Assembly: GCF_900115665.1 (NCBI RefSeq)
Contig: NZ_FOXH01000009.1
Span: forward strand, 124,001-188,000
Direction of reading: 5' to 3'
Source: Pseudarcicella hirudinis
Lineage (GTDB): Bacteria > Bacteroidota > Bacteroidia > Cytophagales > Spirosomataceae
Length of the DNA stretch: 64,000 nucleotides
Below, in pieces: positions 9,667 to 19,489 of the stretch. Both the position numbers and the translations under genes were made by a program. Numbering within the stretch: position 1 is the first letter of the stretch; every line of letters starts with the position of its first letter. The notes below the pieces were generated by a model. That model had not been told where the DNA came from. It worked only from the letters and a program-made list of their open reading frames with translations, and made no database searches.

Positions 9667-9874
9667 TATTAAAAGTACTTTAGGACTCAGGGCTACAAAA
9701 ACAATACCAATTTCGAAAGATAGGAAATTCCATCTTTCGAACGAATAATACTGAAAGTCATATCGGCGGCTTACTATTTTCCAAATTAGAAAAATAAAAA
9801 GAAAATTCGAAATAATATCATTATTTCGGAGTAGATTCTGGTGTGCTTATTCTGAAATGATATTTTTTAAACGG

Positions 9875-11911
9875 TTATTTCTGAAGAATAGTAAATTCAA
9901 CTCTTCGGTTAAGCCGTCTTTTTTCTTCGGTAAGATTACTGGAAACCGGGCGGGTAGAACCCCAGCCTTTGGTCTGAATTCTGCTCAGCAAAATTCCCTT
10001 TTTTGAAAGATATTTTTTCACTTCTTCAACCCTTTGCTGTGAAAGCTGTAAATTGGCGTTCCAGTCACCCTGATTATCTGTATGGCCTTCCAGCATAATT
10101 TCCATGGTAGGATATTCTTTCATCAGTTCAACAATTCTGTCTAATTCCCCGAAAGAACTGGCATTCAGATCGTATTTACTCTGTTCAAAAAATACATTAT
10201 TCAGCGTCATTTTCTGACCTACTTCGATCGGTGTCAGGTACAGGTTTTTCTTAAATTCCTTGAAATTCTTCTCATTAGTAAAGTCAAGTTGTTCAGAGAC
10301 AGGGAGATATCCTTTTTTTCTGGCCGTAATGCTGTAAACCTTTTTAGCAGGAATCATTAGTTTATAATCTCCGGTAAACGGATCATATTCAGTCGAAAGG
10401 GTATCAGAAGGAGAACTCAGATCCTGGACGGAGATTCTTGCAGAAATGCCCTTTTTATCAGCAGAATCAAAAACCTGTCCGGTTAACTGAACAACTGCCA
10501 ATGGTTTAATAGATTCCGGTGCTTTCAGCCGGAAAATATCTTCCTGACCCATAGAGTTTTCCTGGGAACTGAAATAAGCATAATCGCCAAGGGCTGAAAT
10601 AGAAAAATAACCGTCCCATTCAGGTGTGTTGATTAAGGAACCCAGATTCTGTGGTTCTGACCAGCTCAGCCAGGTATCATCCAGCCTGCGGCTCATAAAA
10701 ATGTCATTGTTGCCGTATCCGGCATGACCTATGGTTGAAAAGTACAAAGTCTTTCCGTCAGGTGCGATAAAAGGAGTACTTTCTGCTTCGGCAGTATTAA
10801 TAATATTCCCGATATTTTTAGGGGAAGACCATGTGTCATCTGCTTGTAAAAATGAGACATAAATATCTTTTCCTCCGAAGGTTTCTTTGGTTTGAGTAGT
10901 CATTAAAAGTACCCGGCCATTCGGTGCGAGAGAATACTCTGAATATTCCGAGCTGTTTCTGAAATTCTGGATAACCAGTGCTCTGGGAAAACCCCAGCCT
11001 CCTGTTTTGAGTTTAAAGGCCTTTGAAACACCTTTTTCCATCGTGCCATCTTTCAGGTAAACATTATTTAGCAGGATGGTTTTGCCATCAGGAGAAATCC
11101 CGCAGACAGCATTATGCTCAGTATTGTTAATCGGGCTGCCGATAGGAATAGCTTTTCCCCAGGACTTATCGGGTTGTAATTCAGAGTACCAGACATCCTG
11201 GTTTTTATCTTTCCCCAGGTTTTCGGGATATTTCCAACGGGTAAAATACAGGGTCTTTCCATCAGGCGCAATTACCGGTGCAATTTCGATGGCTTCGGAA
11301 TTGATGTTTTTCCCCAGATTCTCCTTAATAAAGTTTTTGGGAATTTCATTACTGACATTAATACTGGCTACAACAGGCTTTTCGGATTGAGAGATGCCAA
11401 TGGCATCAATCTGGTTGAAATTCTTAACTCTGCTGGTGTTTAGTACAAGTTTTATAGACTTTACAGAGAAATCAGTCATTTTAGGCAAAATCACGTTGAG
11501 CATTTTACCGATTTCTCCTGTTGGGGAAGATTTGTTTTCCCATAAAGGTTTCAGATTGGCGTTATTGTCAAATGCTTCAATTCTGACAATACAACCTTGT
11601 CCGAAGTTTTCAGCAACAGCAACTTGCCTGATGGGCATAAGTGTGTCGAAGGAAACAATGATAAATTCTTCTTCCGGATTATCCTGGGTCATGGGTTGCC
11701 AGGCGCAGGCAGCGCTTCCGATCTGCGGAAGTTTACTGGGTCTGCCTAATACCTGAATGGCTCTGAATTCTTTGGTCGTTCTGGGATCTGAATATTCTGA
11801 AGAGAAACTGACAACTTTACTGGCCCAAAAGACTTTCTGGGCAATTATTTCTCCGTTTTGCACTAAACAGAGGATAAACAGCAGGTATTTAATCAGTTTT
11901 TCGTATTTCAT
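9875..11911 (-). CDS. OmpA-family protein with PD40 beta-propeller (copy 2)
   Basis: This 678-residue protein is a paralog of the 7636-9666 product along its whole length: signal peptide to about residue 25, N-terminal region beginning KVFWASKVVSFSSEY, PD40 repeats (APDGKTLYFTRW, SPDGKTILLNN, APDGKTLYFST) over about 205-460, a regulatory-like beta domain at about 472-555 and the OmpA domain at about 567-678 with EGHTDNQGD and GWGSTRPVSSNL. It lies 208 bp upstream of copy 1 and 54 bp downstream of rpe, so it may share the rpe/ArnT-like transcript. Known family behaviour is peptidoglycan anchoring of envelope machines. What the propeller binds is not evident. Confidence 0.93.
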   Translation of the reverse strand: MKYEKLIKYLLFILCLVQNGEIIAQKVFWASKVVSFSSEYSDPRTTKEFRAIQVLGRPSKLPQIGSAACAWQPMTQDNPEEEFIIVSFDTLMPIRQVAVAENFGQGCIVRIEAFDNNANLKPLWENKSSPTGEIGKMLNVILPKMTDFSVKSIKLVLNTSRVKNFNQIDAIGISQSEKPVVASINVSNEIPKNFIKENLGKNINSEAIEIAPVIAPDGKTLYFTRWKYPENLGKDKNQDVWYSELQPDKSWGKAIPIGSPINNTEHNAVCGISPDGKTILLNNVYLKDGTMEKGVSKAFKLKTGGWGFPRALVIQNFRNSSEYSEYSLAPNGRVLLMTTQTKETFGGKDIYVSFLQADDTWSSPKNIGNIINTAEAESTPFIAPDGKTLYFSTIGHAGYGNNDIFMSRRLDDTWLSWSEPQNLGSLINTPEWDGYFSISALGDYAYFSSQENSMGQEDIFRLKAPESIKPLAVVQLTGQVFDSADKKGISARISVQDLSSPSDTLSTEYDPFTGDYKLMIPAKKVYSITARKKGYLPVSEQLDFTNEKNFKEFKKNLYLTPIEVGQKMTLNNVFFEQSKYDLNASSFGELDRIVELMKEYPTMEIMLEGHTDNQGDWNANLQLSQQRVEEVKKYLSKKGILLSRIQTKGWGSTRPVSSNLTEEKRRLNRRVEFTILQK

Positions 11912-11965
11912 TTAATGGTTAATAAGCTTTGTCTTGACCTTAGATAGAGCAATCAAATGGCTGGT

Positions 11966-12625
11966 TTACAAATAAAGCGTTTTTAATTCTTCAATGGTTT
12001 GGACAGGGTTTTTGGCATTGAATACATAACTGCCTGCCACCAGTACGTCAGCTCCGGCTTCCACTAATTTCTGTCCGGTTTCATAATTTACACCGCCGTC
12101 TATCTCAATTAAAGTATTCAGGTTTCTTTCGGTAATCATTCGTTTGAGTTTACGTACTTTATCGTAAGTAAATTCAATGAATTGCTGGCCGCCAAAACCC
12201 GGATTTACAGACATGAGCAGTACCATTTCGCAATAAGGCAGAATATCTTCCAGTACTGAAACGGGGGTAGCCGGATTGAGGACTACACCTGCCAGGCATC
12301 CCAGGTTTTTAATTTCCTGTAAAGTTCTGTGAAGATGTTTGCAGGCTTCAAAGTGGACACTGATATTCGCTGCCCCGGCTTTTTTGAAAGCTTCAAGATA
12401 CAGTTCAGGTTTTTCAATCATCAGATGTACATCCAAAGGCTTTTTGGCATGTCTGTGAATTGCTTCACAAACCGGAAGCCCGAATGAAATATTCGGAACA
12501 AAATGACCGTCCATGATATCGATATGAAACCAGTCAGCCTGAGAGCTGTTAATCATTTCGACATCACGTTGTAAATTAGCAAAATCAGCCGCCAGTACTG
12601 ATGGCGCAATCATTACATTTTTCAT
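11966..12625 (-). CDS. rpe: Ribulose-phosphate 3-epimerase
   Basis: The 219-residue product is a full-length TIM-barrel epimerase. It shows IAPSVLAADFANL at the N-terminus, the metal/catalytic segment WFHIDIMDGHFVPNISFG at about 32-49, LDVHLMIEKPE near 69, MSVNPGFGGQ at about 138-147 and the second catalytic aspartate in IEIDGGVN at about 173-180. It interconverts ribulose 5-phosphate and xylulose 5-phosphate in the cytoplasm. It lies 34 bp downstream of the ArnT-like gene and 54 bp upstream of an OmpA-like gene, an unusual setting. Together with the split transketolase nearby it gives this block two pentose-phosphate activities, which may supply a pentose-derived sugar; that link is inference. 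Confidence 0.97.
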   Translation of the reverse strand: MKNVMIAPSVLAADFANLQRDVEMINSSQADWFHIDIMDGHFVPNISFGLPVCEAIHRHAKKPLDVHLMIEKPELYLEAFKKAGAANISVHFEACKHLHRTLQEIKNLGCLAGVVLNPATPVSVLEDILPYCEMVLLMSVNPGFGGQQFIEFTYDKVRKLKRMITERNLNTLIEIDGGVNYETGQKLVEAGADVLVAGSYVFNAKNPVQTIEELKTLYL

Positions 12626-12659
12626 ATTTATATCTGTATCCGGGTGTGGATTCTTTTGA

Positions 12660-14432
12660 TTAATACCGGTAAGTTGTGCCCTTGAAATCGAATAATTCGA
12701 TTTTTTGCCCGTCTTTCTTTTTCAAAAATACCTTGTTTGGATTAAAAGCATCAACCGTTTGTGTAAATTCCGCATCTTTTGGTAAATATAAATTCACAAG
12801 CTGGGCATCTAAAAACGATTTTTTTATATCTTTTGTATAATTGTCATACGCTCCGTATTCGCCCTCAGTCCAGGACGGATAAATAACCGTATCTCCTGTC
12901 TGGTACATTTTGCGAATGTCCATCGCAATTTTATAATGCGGATTTCTGATTCTGGCTTTATCTCTGTAGGTATATTTCGGAGAAATATCTTCATGAATAG
13001 AATGAATGGTTTTTCCTACAAAAAACACCTGAACCAGCAACAAAACCCAAACGATGTATTGCAAAGGTTTGCCAAGTTTCGGGGTTTCAAAAATAGCCAG
13101 CGCTACAAAAATAATAGAATATGGGAAAGAAAATCCTGAATACCGCTGGGTTAAACCGAAAGTATGGCCATTTTTAAAAGTAAATAAGATCAGAAAAATA
13201 GTAGGAAAGAATGCCAGAATTGCCATAAAAGTCAATAATCTCCGTTGTTCCGGGTCGGTTTCATTCATCCAGAAAATCCGGAAACAATAGCAGAGAATAA
13301 CGCAATTCACTAATTCTATGTATTGAAATGTACCGGTTGTATAAAGGAAAGAGGCAATCAGATTCCATCCTAAAAGAATCCCCAACCACAGATTTCGGGA
13401 TGTTTTACGGTATTGGATTAGCGAAACAAGACTTACCATTATCGAAAAAATGACCAGAATCATGTTCTTTTTGCCAGTCATATAACTGCTGAAACCATTG
13501 CTGACAATGAACAAATCGCTGAAAATTGGCAGAGATTTCTTCAAAACAATCCCCGGAGTGGCTGGATCAATGGTTCCGGCATGAGGATTAGGAACGGAAT
13601 GGGCAATTTTGTAATACATTTTGGCCTGATAACTAAGCGTATCAAATGTGTAATTTCCACCGCCAAATTTTATCCAGAAAGTAAATGCCGAAAGGCCTAT
13701 TGCTAAGGAAAGAATAAGAAAAAGCCAGGTGTTCCATTTTCTTACAAAAAGCAAAACGTAAAACCCATGCGCCATAAATACAGTGGCAGTGAGAAAATGG
13801 GATAACAAACAGATTCCTGCTACAATACCATAAGAAATATAGAGGATCCGGCTCCCGGAATTATTTTCTTTTTTAACAATTTTTAAGAAAAGATGAGTGG
13901 CCAGTAAAGCGAAAAAGAAGCTCATCGAGTAGTTTCTTGCCTGTTGGCTATAGGCGATAAAGAATGGTTCTATCGCCATCAGAAGGCTTCCTGCCAGAGC
14001 GAGTTTTACATTTTTGAAATGCTCTTTTATGAAAAAGAAAAGAAGAAAGATTGTGCCGCAGCTAAAAAATACTGATAATAACCTGATTGCAAAATCACTC
14101 AATCCAAATGCTTCAATCCAAAGGTGTAATACTCCGTAATATGCCGGGCTGTTACCAATATCTCCCCGACGAATGGCATCATAAAAGTCTTCAATGTTTT
14201 TGGGTTTCCAGAATTCTTTGGGCGTAAATGTTGTTTTCCCTTCTGTGTAAAAAACGTCTTTCTGGTTATTGCCTTCCAAAGCCACGGCCTGGCTGATTAA
14301 AACCGTAGATTTTTCATCAAAAAAGATCGCATGTTTCCCAAGATTAGTAATTCTTAGAACTGAAGCCAGTAAAATGATCAGAAATAAAAATATGCATTGA
14401 AGGCGGGGTGAAGAGAAAATGGATTGCGACAT
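12660..14432 (-). CDS. ArnT/PMT-like glycosyltransferase (GT-C, dolichyl-phosphate-mannose mannosyltransferase superfamily)
   Basis: The 590-residue protein has a membrane-helix-rich N-terminal 480 residues and a small extracytoplasmic C-terminus. The first loop contains FFDEKSTVLISQAV with the acidic pair D39-E40 that is conserved in PMT/ArnT/GT39/GT83 enzymes, which take a sugar from a polyprenyl-phosphate donor outside the membrane. The C-terminal region around residues 500-590 (DTVIYPSWTEGEYGAY onward) is typical of the soluble domain. It probably acts with the GT2 proteins of this block that could charge the lipid carrier. The acceptor (lipid A, glycan or protein) cannot be read from sequence. 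It starts the operon that continues with rpe 34 bp later. Confidence 0.88.
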   Translation of the reverse strand: MSQSIFSSPRLQCIFLFLIILLASVLRITNLGKHAIFFDEKSTVLISQAVALEGNNQKDVFYTEGKTTFTPKEFWKPKNIEDFYDAIRRGDIGNSPAYYGVLHLWIEAFGLSDFAIRLLSVFFSCGTIFLLFFFIKEHFKNVKLALAGSLLMAIEPFFIAYSQQARNYSMSFFFALLATHLFLKIVKKENNSGSRILYISYGIVAGICLLSHFLTATVFMAHGFYVLLFVRKWNTWLFLILSLAIGLSAFTFWIKFGGGNYTFDTLSYQAKMYYKIAHSVPNPHAGTIDPATPGIVLKKSLPIFSDLFIVSNGFSSYMTGKKNMILVIFSIMVSLVSLIQYRKTSRNLWLGILLGWNLIASFLYTTGTFQYIELVNCVILCYCFRIFWMNETDPEQRRLLTFMAILAFFPTIFLILFTFKNGHTFGLTQRYSGFSFPYSIIFVALAIFETPKLGKPLQYIVWVLLLVQVFFVGKTIHSIHEDISPKYTYRDKARIRNPHYKIAMDIRKMYQTGDTVIYPSWTEGEYGAYDNYTKDIKKSFLDAQLVNLYLPKDAEFTQTVDAFNPNKVFLKKKDGQKIELFDFKGTTYRY

Positions 14433-14617
14433 AAGAATTTAACAGGTTTTAAAGACGCAAAAGTAATTTTTTTTAGGTAAAAGAAAAAGAGGCAGGCTCC
14501 CTTACCTGATTTTACCGATTAAATGGTCGTAACACAAAACCTGAAAAAGTGAATCTGACTACAGCAAAATGGCAAAGAACTGCCGGAAAAGTGAAATGAT
14601 CAGATAGAATAAGAAGT

Positions 14618-15235
14618 TTACTCGTTAAATTTAAAAACTAATCCCAATGATAACAGATAATTTGTTTTACTGAGCAGAGGTGCCAGGTTATCATTATTTT
14701 TATCATACAAAGGTGCGAGGTCGCCCGGAGAAAAAGTATTGATTAATACTGCTTCACCTACCAGGTTCAGGTGATTGGTAAGTTGATAGAAAAGACCTGC
14801 TTTCGGGACAAAGATGTATTTGGCAGAATTGTTTACATAAGCACTGTTTGAAGGAAGACGCATGAGAAAGCTGCTTGCTGCGCTAAACTGCAAACCTGCC
14901 TCAAGGCCAAGATAAGGACTGAATTTGTTGAAATTGAAATGTTTTTCGCCTCCGAGACTTATGGTTGTATTTACAAAAGCGTTTTCGGTGGGAGCATTCA
15001 GAAAGGAAACCGCATAATTTCTGACAGAAATTACCAAAGCGGCTTTACTGGTTGGAAAATACCTGAAGTTACCACCAATATTCAATCCGCCTTTTTCCAG
15101 CGGTCCGGAATGAATGTCATAACCTGCTTCCAAACCCAATGCGAGTCTGCCCACTGTCTTCTGTGCAAATGTTTCATTTGAGAATAAACCAATCAGGAAA
15201 AAGAGTGCAGAGGTTTTAAAGAGGCGAGTAATCAT
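14618..15235 (-). CDS. Outer membrane beta-barrel protein
   Basis: The 205-residue product has a signal peptide (about residues 1-24, ending ETFAQ) and then alternating hydrophobic strands ending in an aromatic-flanked final strand (LLSLGLVFKFNE), which is the pattern of an eight-strand OmpA/porin-like barrel. Phrases such as LALGLEAGYD, NFRYFPTSKAA and YLGLEAGLQFSAA are typical of small Bacteroidota outer-membrane barrel proteins (OMP_b-brl families). No enzyme motif is visible. It is 185 bp upstream of the ArnT-like gene on the same strand and 270 bp from the divergent ligA. Function is unknown beyond localisation. Confidence 0.85.
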   Translation of the reverse strand: MITRLFKTSALFFLIGLFSNETFAQKTVGRLALGLEAGYDIHSGPLEKGGLNIGGNFRYFPTSKAALVISVRNYAVSFLNAPTENAFVNTTISLGGEKHFNFNKFSPYLGLEAGLQFSAASSFLMRLPSNSAYVNNSAKYIFVPKAGLFYQLTNHLNLVGEAVLINTFSPGDLAPLYDKNNDNLAPLLSKTNYLLSLGLVFKFNE

Positions 15236-15439
15236 ATTCAGGCTGAAAATTTTGGGTTATGGTTACAAAATTAGCAAATTAAGTATAATAAAAGGATTCC
15301 GGATGTGAAATTTCCTTCCGGTATACAAAGGAATGATTCAGGTTTTGTAAAAGACCTTCTTTCCTCTGATCAGAACGGCAGGTATTGCATTTAAATTAAA
15401 TTCAGCGGCATTTAGCTGTATTTTTTTAATATTTAAGAG

Positions 15440-15447
15440 TAAATTTG
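15440..15447 (+). promoter_or_regulatory. Possible ligA promoter -7 element
   Basis: TAAATTTG matches the Bacteroidota -7 consensus TAnnTTTG and lies 58 bp before the ligA start. No clear TTTG -33 partner is present at the normal spacing, so this is a weak call. Confidence 0.4.
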
Positions 15448-15451
15448 ACAT

Positions 15452-15475
15452 TTATTTATCCGGTTTGATAAATAA
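15452..15475. other. Inverted repeat in the ligA leader
   Basis: TTATTTATC and GATAAATAA form a perfect 9-bp dyad around the 6-base centre CGGTTT, just after the putative -7 element and 30 bp before the ligA ATG. It could be a hairpin in the leader or a dimer-binding operator. The rest of the 15236-15505 gap holds nothing else recognisable. Confidence 0.5.
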
Positions 15476-17509
<2,034 letters not shown>

Positions 17510-17580
17510 TAAATATTGGTTCGGTTTATTTCCGGGCCTGCAACTAATGAAAAGCGAGTTTTCTCGTGTTACCAAAAATT

Positions 17581-18462
17581 ATGAGACCAAAATTTCATGG
17601 CGTAGCTCCTGCTCTTGTAACCCCAATGTTAGCAGACGGGAGTATTGACTTTGAGGGGTTGAAAAGACTTCTCGACCACGTAAGCGAAGGCGGCGTGGAT
17701 TATTTAGTAGTACAGGGAACGACCGGAGAGTCGGCTACTACTTCCAAACAGGAAAAGGCTGAGGTATTGGAGTTTGTCAAGAAGAATAATCCTAAGAATT
17801 TGCCTATCGTTTATGGTATCGGTGGAAACAATACGCCTGAAGTAGTTAAATATATTGAAGAGGCTGATTTAGAAGGTGTTGATGCAATTTTGTCAGTTTG
17901 TCCGTATTACAATAAACCAGGTGCAAGAGGAGTAATCGCCCATTATACGGCTATTGCAGACGCAAGTCCTGTTCCGGTAATTATGTACAATATTCCGGGT
18001 AGAACAGGGATTAATATGAGTGCGGAAACAGTTTTGACGCTGGCAAAACACCCGAATATTATCGGGATCAAAGAGGCTTCCTGTGTAATTGAACTTTGTA
18101 TGGAAATTTACAAAGGCAAGCCGGATGATTTTCTGCTGATCTCAGGAGATGATGTACAGGGTGTTCCGATTATTGCAGTAGGCGGAGTAGGAGTAATGTC
18201 TGTAATTGCCAATGCAATTCCTGATAAATTTACTAAAATGATTCATGCCGCACTTGACGGTGATTTTGCCACGGCTCGCAAAGACCTGGGAACTTTCCTT
18301 GCTATAGATCCGCTTTTATATGAAGAAGGTAATCCGGTAGGAGTTAAGAAAATACTTGAGTTAAAAGGTATCATCAGTTCAGACGTTCGTTTGCCATTGG
18401 TAAAAGCCTCTGATGATCTGGGCGAAAGAATGAAGGTGGTTATGGCGAAGGATAATCTTTAA
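17581..18462 (+). CDS. dapA: 4-hydroxy-tetrahydrodipicolinate synthase
   Basis: The enzyme condenses pyruvate with aspartate semialdehyde in lysine and diaminopimelate synthesis. Numbering from the ATG at 17581 (293 aa): GTTGES at 46-51 is the family loop, the catalytic tyrosine is in MYNIPGRTG near 136, and the Schiff-base lysine is K164 in IGIKEAS. I prefer this ATG over the in-frame GTG at 17566, since it gives MRPKFHGVAPALVTPM and a normal family length; the five extra residues have no homolog-like character. It lies 71 bp downstream of ligA and may share its transcript. Confidence 0.97.
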   Translation: MRPKFHGVAPALVTPMLADGSIDFEGLKRLLDHVSEGGVDYLVVQGTTGESATTSKQEKAEVLEFVKKNNPKNLPIVYGIGGNNTPEVVKYIEEADLEGVDAILSVCPYYNKPGARGVIAHYTAIADASPVPVIMYNIPGRTGINMSAETVLTLAKHPNIIGIKEASCVIELCMEIYKGKPDDFLLISGDDVQGVPIIAVGGVGVMSVIANAIPDKFTKMIHAALDGDFATARKDLGTFLAIDPLLYEEGNPVGVKKILELKGIISSDVRLPLVKASDDLGERMKVVMAKDNL

Positions 18463-18477
18463 GCAATATTATAATCC

Positions 18478-18539
18478 GGGTTTTTAGGATTTTTCTATCA
18501 GACCTTATTTCAGGAAAAGTTAAAAAATCTTAAAAACCC
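18478..18539. other. Long inverted repeat after dapA
   Basis: GGGTTTTTAGGATTTTT (18478-18494) pairs with AAAAATCTTAAAAACCC (18523-18539): a 17-bp stem with a single G-U wobble, enclosing 28 bases. It occupies most of the gap between dapA and the Dabb gene. There is no U-tract after the stem on the plus strand, so a processing or stability hairpin is as likely as a terminator. Confidence 0.55.
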
Positions 18540-18569
18540 AAAGTTAAATCATACCAAAATCATTCAGAT

Positions 18570-18872
18570 ATGTTTGTTCACGTAGTAAATTTTTGGCTTA
18601 AAGACGGTCTTTCAGCAGAAGATCGCAGGAAATTCGAAGTTGGTGTAAGTTCATTAGGCAATATAGAAGGTGTTGTGACGTTCAATGTGGGAAAACCCGC
18701 TGCCACAAATCGCCCGGTTATCGACAGAAGTTATGATTACTGTTTGTTGACAACATTTGAAAATGAATCAGGTCATGACTATTACCAGATTGCTCCGGTT
18801 CACCTGAAATTTATTGAAGAGTGTAATCATTTGTGGGAAAGAGTATTAATTTATGATTCCGAAAGTATCTGA
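18570..18872 (+). CDS. Dabb family (stress-responsive alpha-beta barrel) protein
   Basis: The 100-residue product is a compact single domain of the dimeric ferredoxin-like Dabb family, seen from the opening MFVHVVNFWLKDGLS, the central GVVTFNVGKPA, the strand DYCLLTTFENESGHDYYQ and the closing HLKFIEECNHLWERVLIYD. Members are small cytoplasmic dimers; a few are cyclases or stress proteins, but most have no known reaction. It starts 107 bp after dapA and its stop is 7 bp before the next gene's ATG, so it is probably co-transcribed with the lipoprotein. Confidence 0.88.
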   Translation: MFVHVVNFWLKDGLSAEDRRKFEVGVSSLGNIEGVVTFNVGKPAATNRPVIDRSYDYCLLTTFENESGHDYYQIAPVHLKFIEECNHLWERVLIYDSESI

Positions 18873-18879
18873 CATCACT

Positions 18880-19353
18880 ATGCAAAAAAGACAAATTACT
18901 AAATTCTTTTGTTTATCTCTGGGATTGTTTTTAGTTACGTCCTGTTCCAAAAACGTCCAGCCAACGAGTTATTACACGCCCAATTATGAAAAAGGCGGGC
19001 AGGATAGACATGATGGTTTAGGATTTCAATTCCCTGAAAAATACCCGATTGAAGTTTTAAAAGGAGATGAAGTTCCGGCACATTCGTATGAGGAAATTGA
19101 AAAATTATCCATTACAGACGAACTGCCGCTGACCAAAGATCAGACTTACAAGACCACAATGCTCAAACGTGGAAACGATGAAAATCAGAAACGTGAACTG
19201 ATGAATAAATTGGTTCAGAGAGCGCAGGATCTGGGAGCCAGTGGTTTGATGAAAGTAAATTATAAAGTTTTTTCTTCTGCAAATTCATCAGGTTATATTA
19301 TCAGTGCTGTAGCTTTCAGATACGTACTGAAGCCACTTGGCAGTAATAATTAG
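18880..19353 (+). CDS. Small lipoprotein of unknown function
   Basis: From the ATG at 18880 the product (157 aa) begins MQKRQITKFFCLSLGLFLVTSC, a lipoprotein signal with lipobox LVTSC and cleavage before Cys22. An earlier in-frame ATG at 18853 would overlap the Dabb gene and put nine unneeded residues before the basic signal start, so I rejected it. The mature part has a charged middle (about 70-115) and a final segment RAQDLGASGLMKVNYKVFSSANSSGYIISAVAFRYV that resembles the heavy-metal-binding YbjQ/DUF74-like fold only loosely. Function is not recognised. A strong terminator follows 30 bp after the stop. Confidence 0.85.
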   Translation: MQKRQITKFFCLSLGLFLVTSCSKNVQPTSYYTPNYEKGGQDRHDGLGFQFPEKYPIEVLKGDEVPAHSYEEIEKLSITDELPLTKDQTYKTTMLKRGNDENQKRELMNKLVQRAQDLGASGLMKVNYKVFSSANSSGYIISAVAFRYVLKPLGSNN

Positions 19354-19383
19354 GCAGAAATTGTATAAGTTATTCCAAAAATA

Positions 19384-19416
19384 AAAAGGTGAGAAAATCT
19401 GATTTTCTCACCTTTT
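19384..19416. terminator. Bidirectional rho-independent terminator
   Basis: AAAAGGTGAGAAAAT pairs perfectly over 15 bp with ATTTTCTCACCTTTT, with a 3-base loop and A/T-rich flanks on both sides. It sits between the convergent lipoprotein and fucosidase genes and can serve both. Confidence 0.9.
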
Positions 19417-19446
19417 ATTTTTGGAATGTTCTGAGTCTCTTCGTCG

Positions 19447-19469
19447 GTGGGCTGTGTCTCACAGCCTAC
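19447..19469. repeat. REP-like hairpin, copy 1 (GGCTGTG-TCT-CACAGCC)
   Basis: A hairpin of GGCTGTG and CACAGCC around TCT, extended to ten pairs with one wobble, lies 21 bp past the fucosidase stop. Its core GCTGTGTCT is shared with the hairpin at 25985-26025, and part of that with 28652-28678, suggesting a family of intergenic palindromes. Confidence 0.5.
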
Positions 19470-19489
19470 TTCTTAAAATAATGTTTTAT

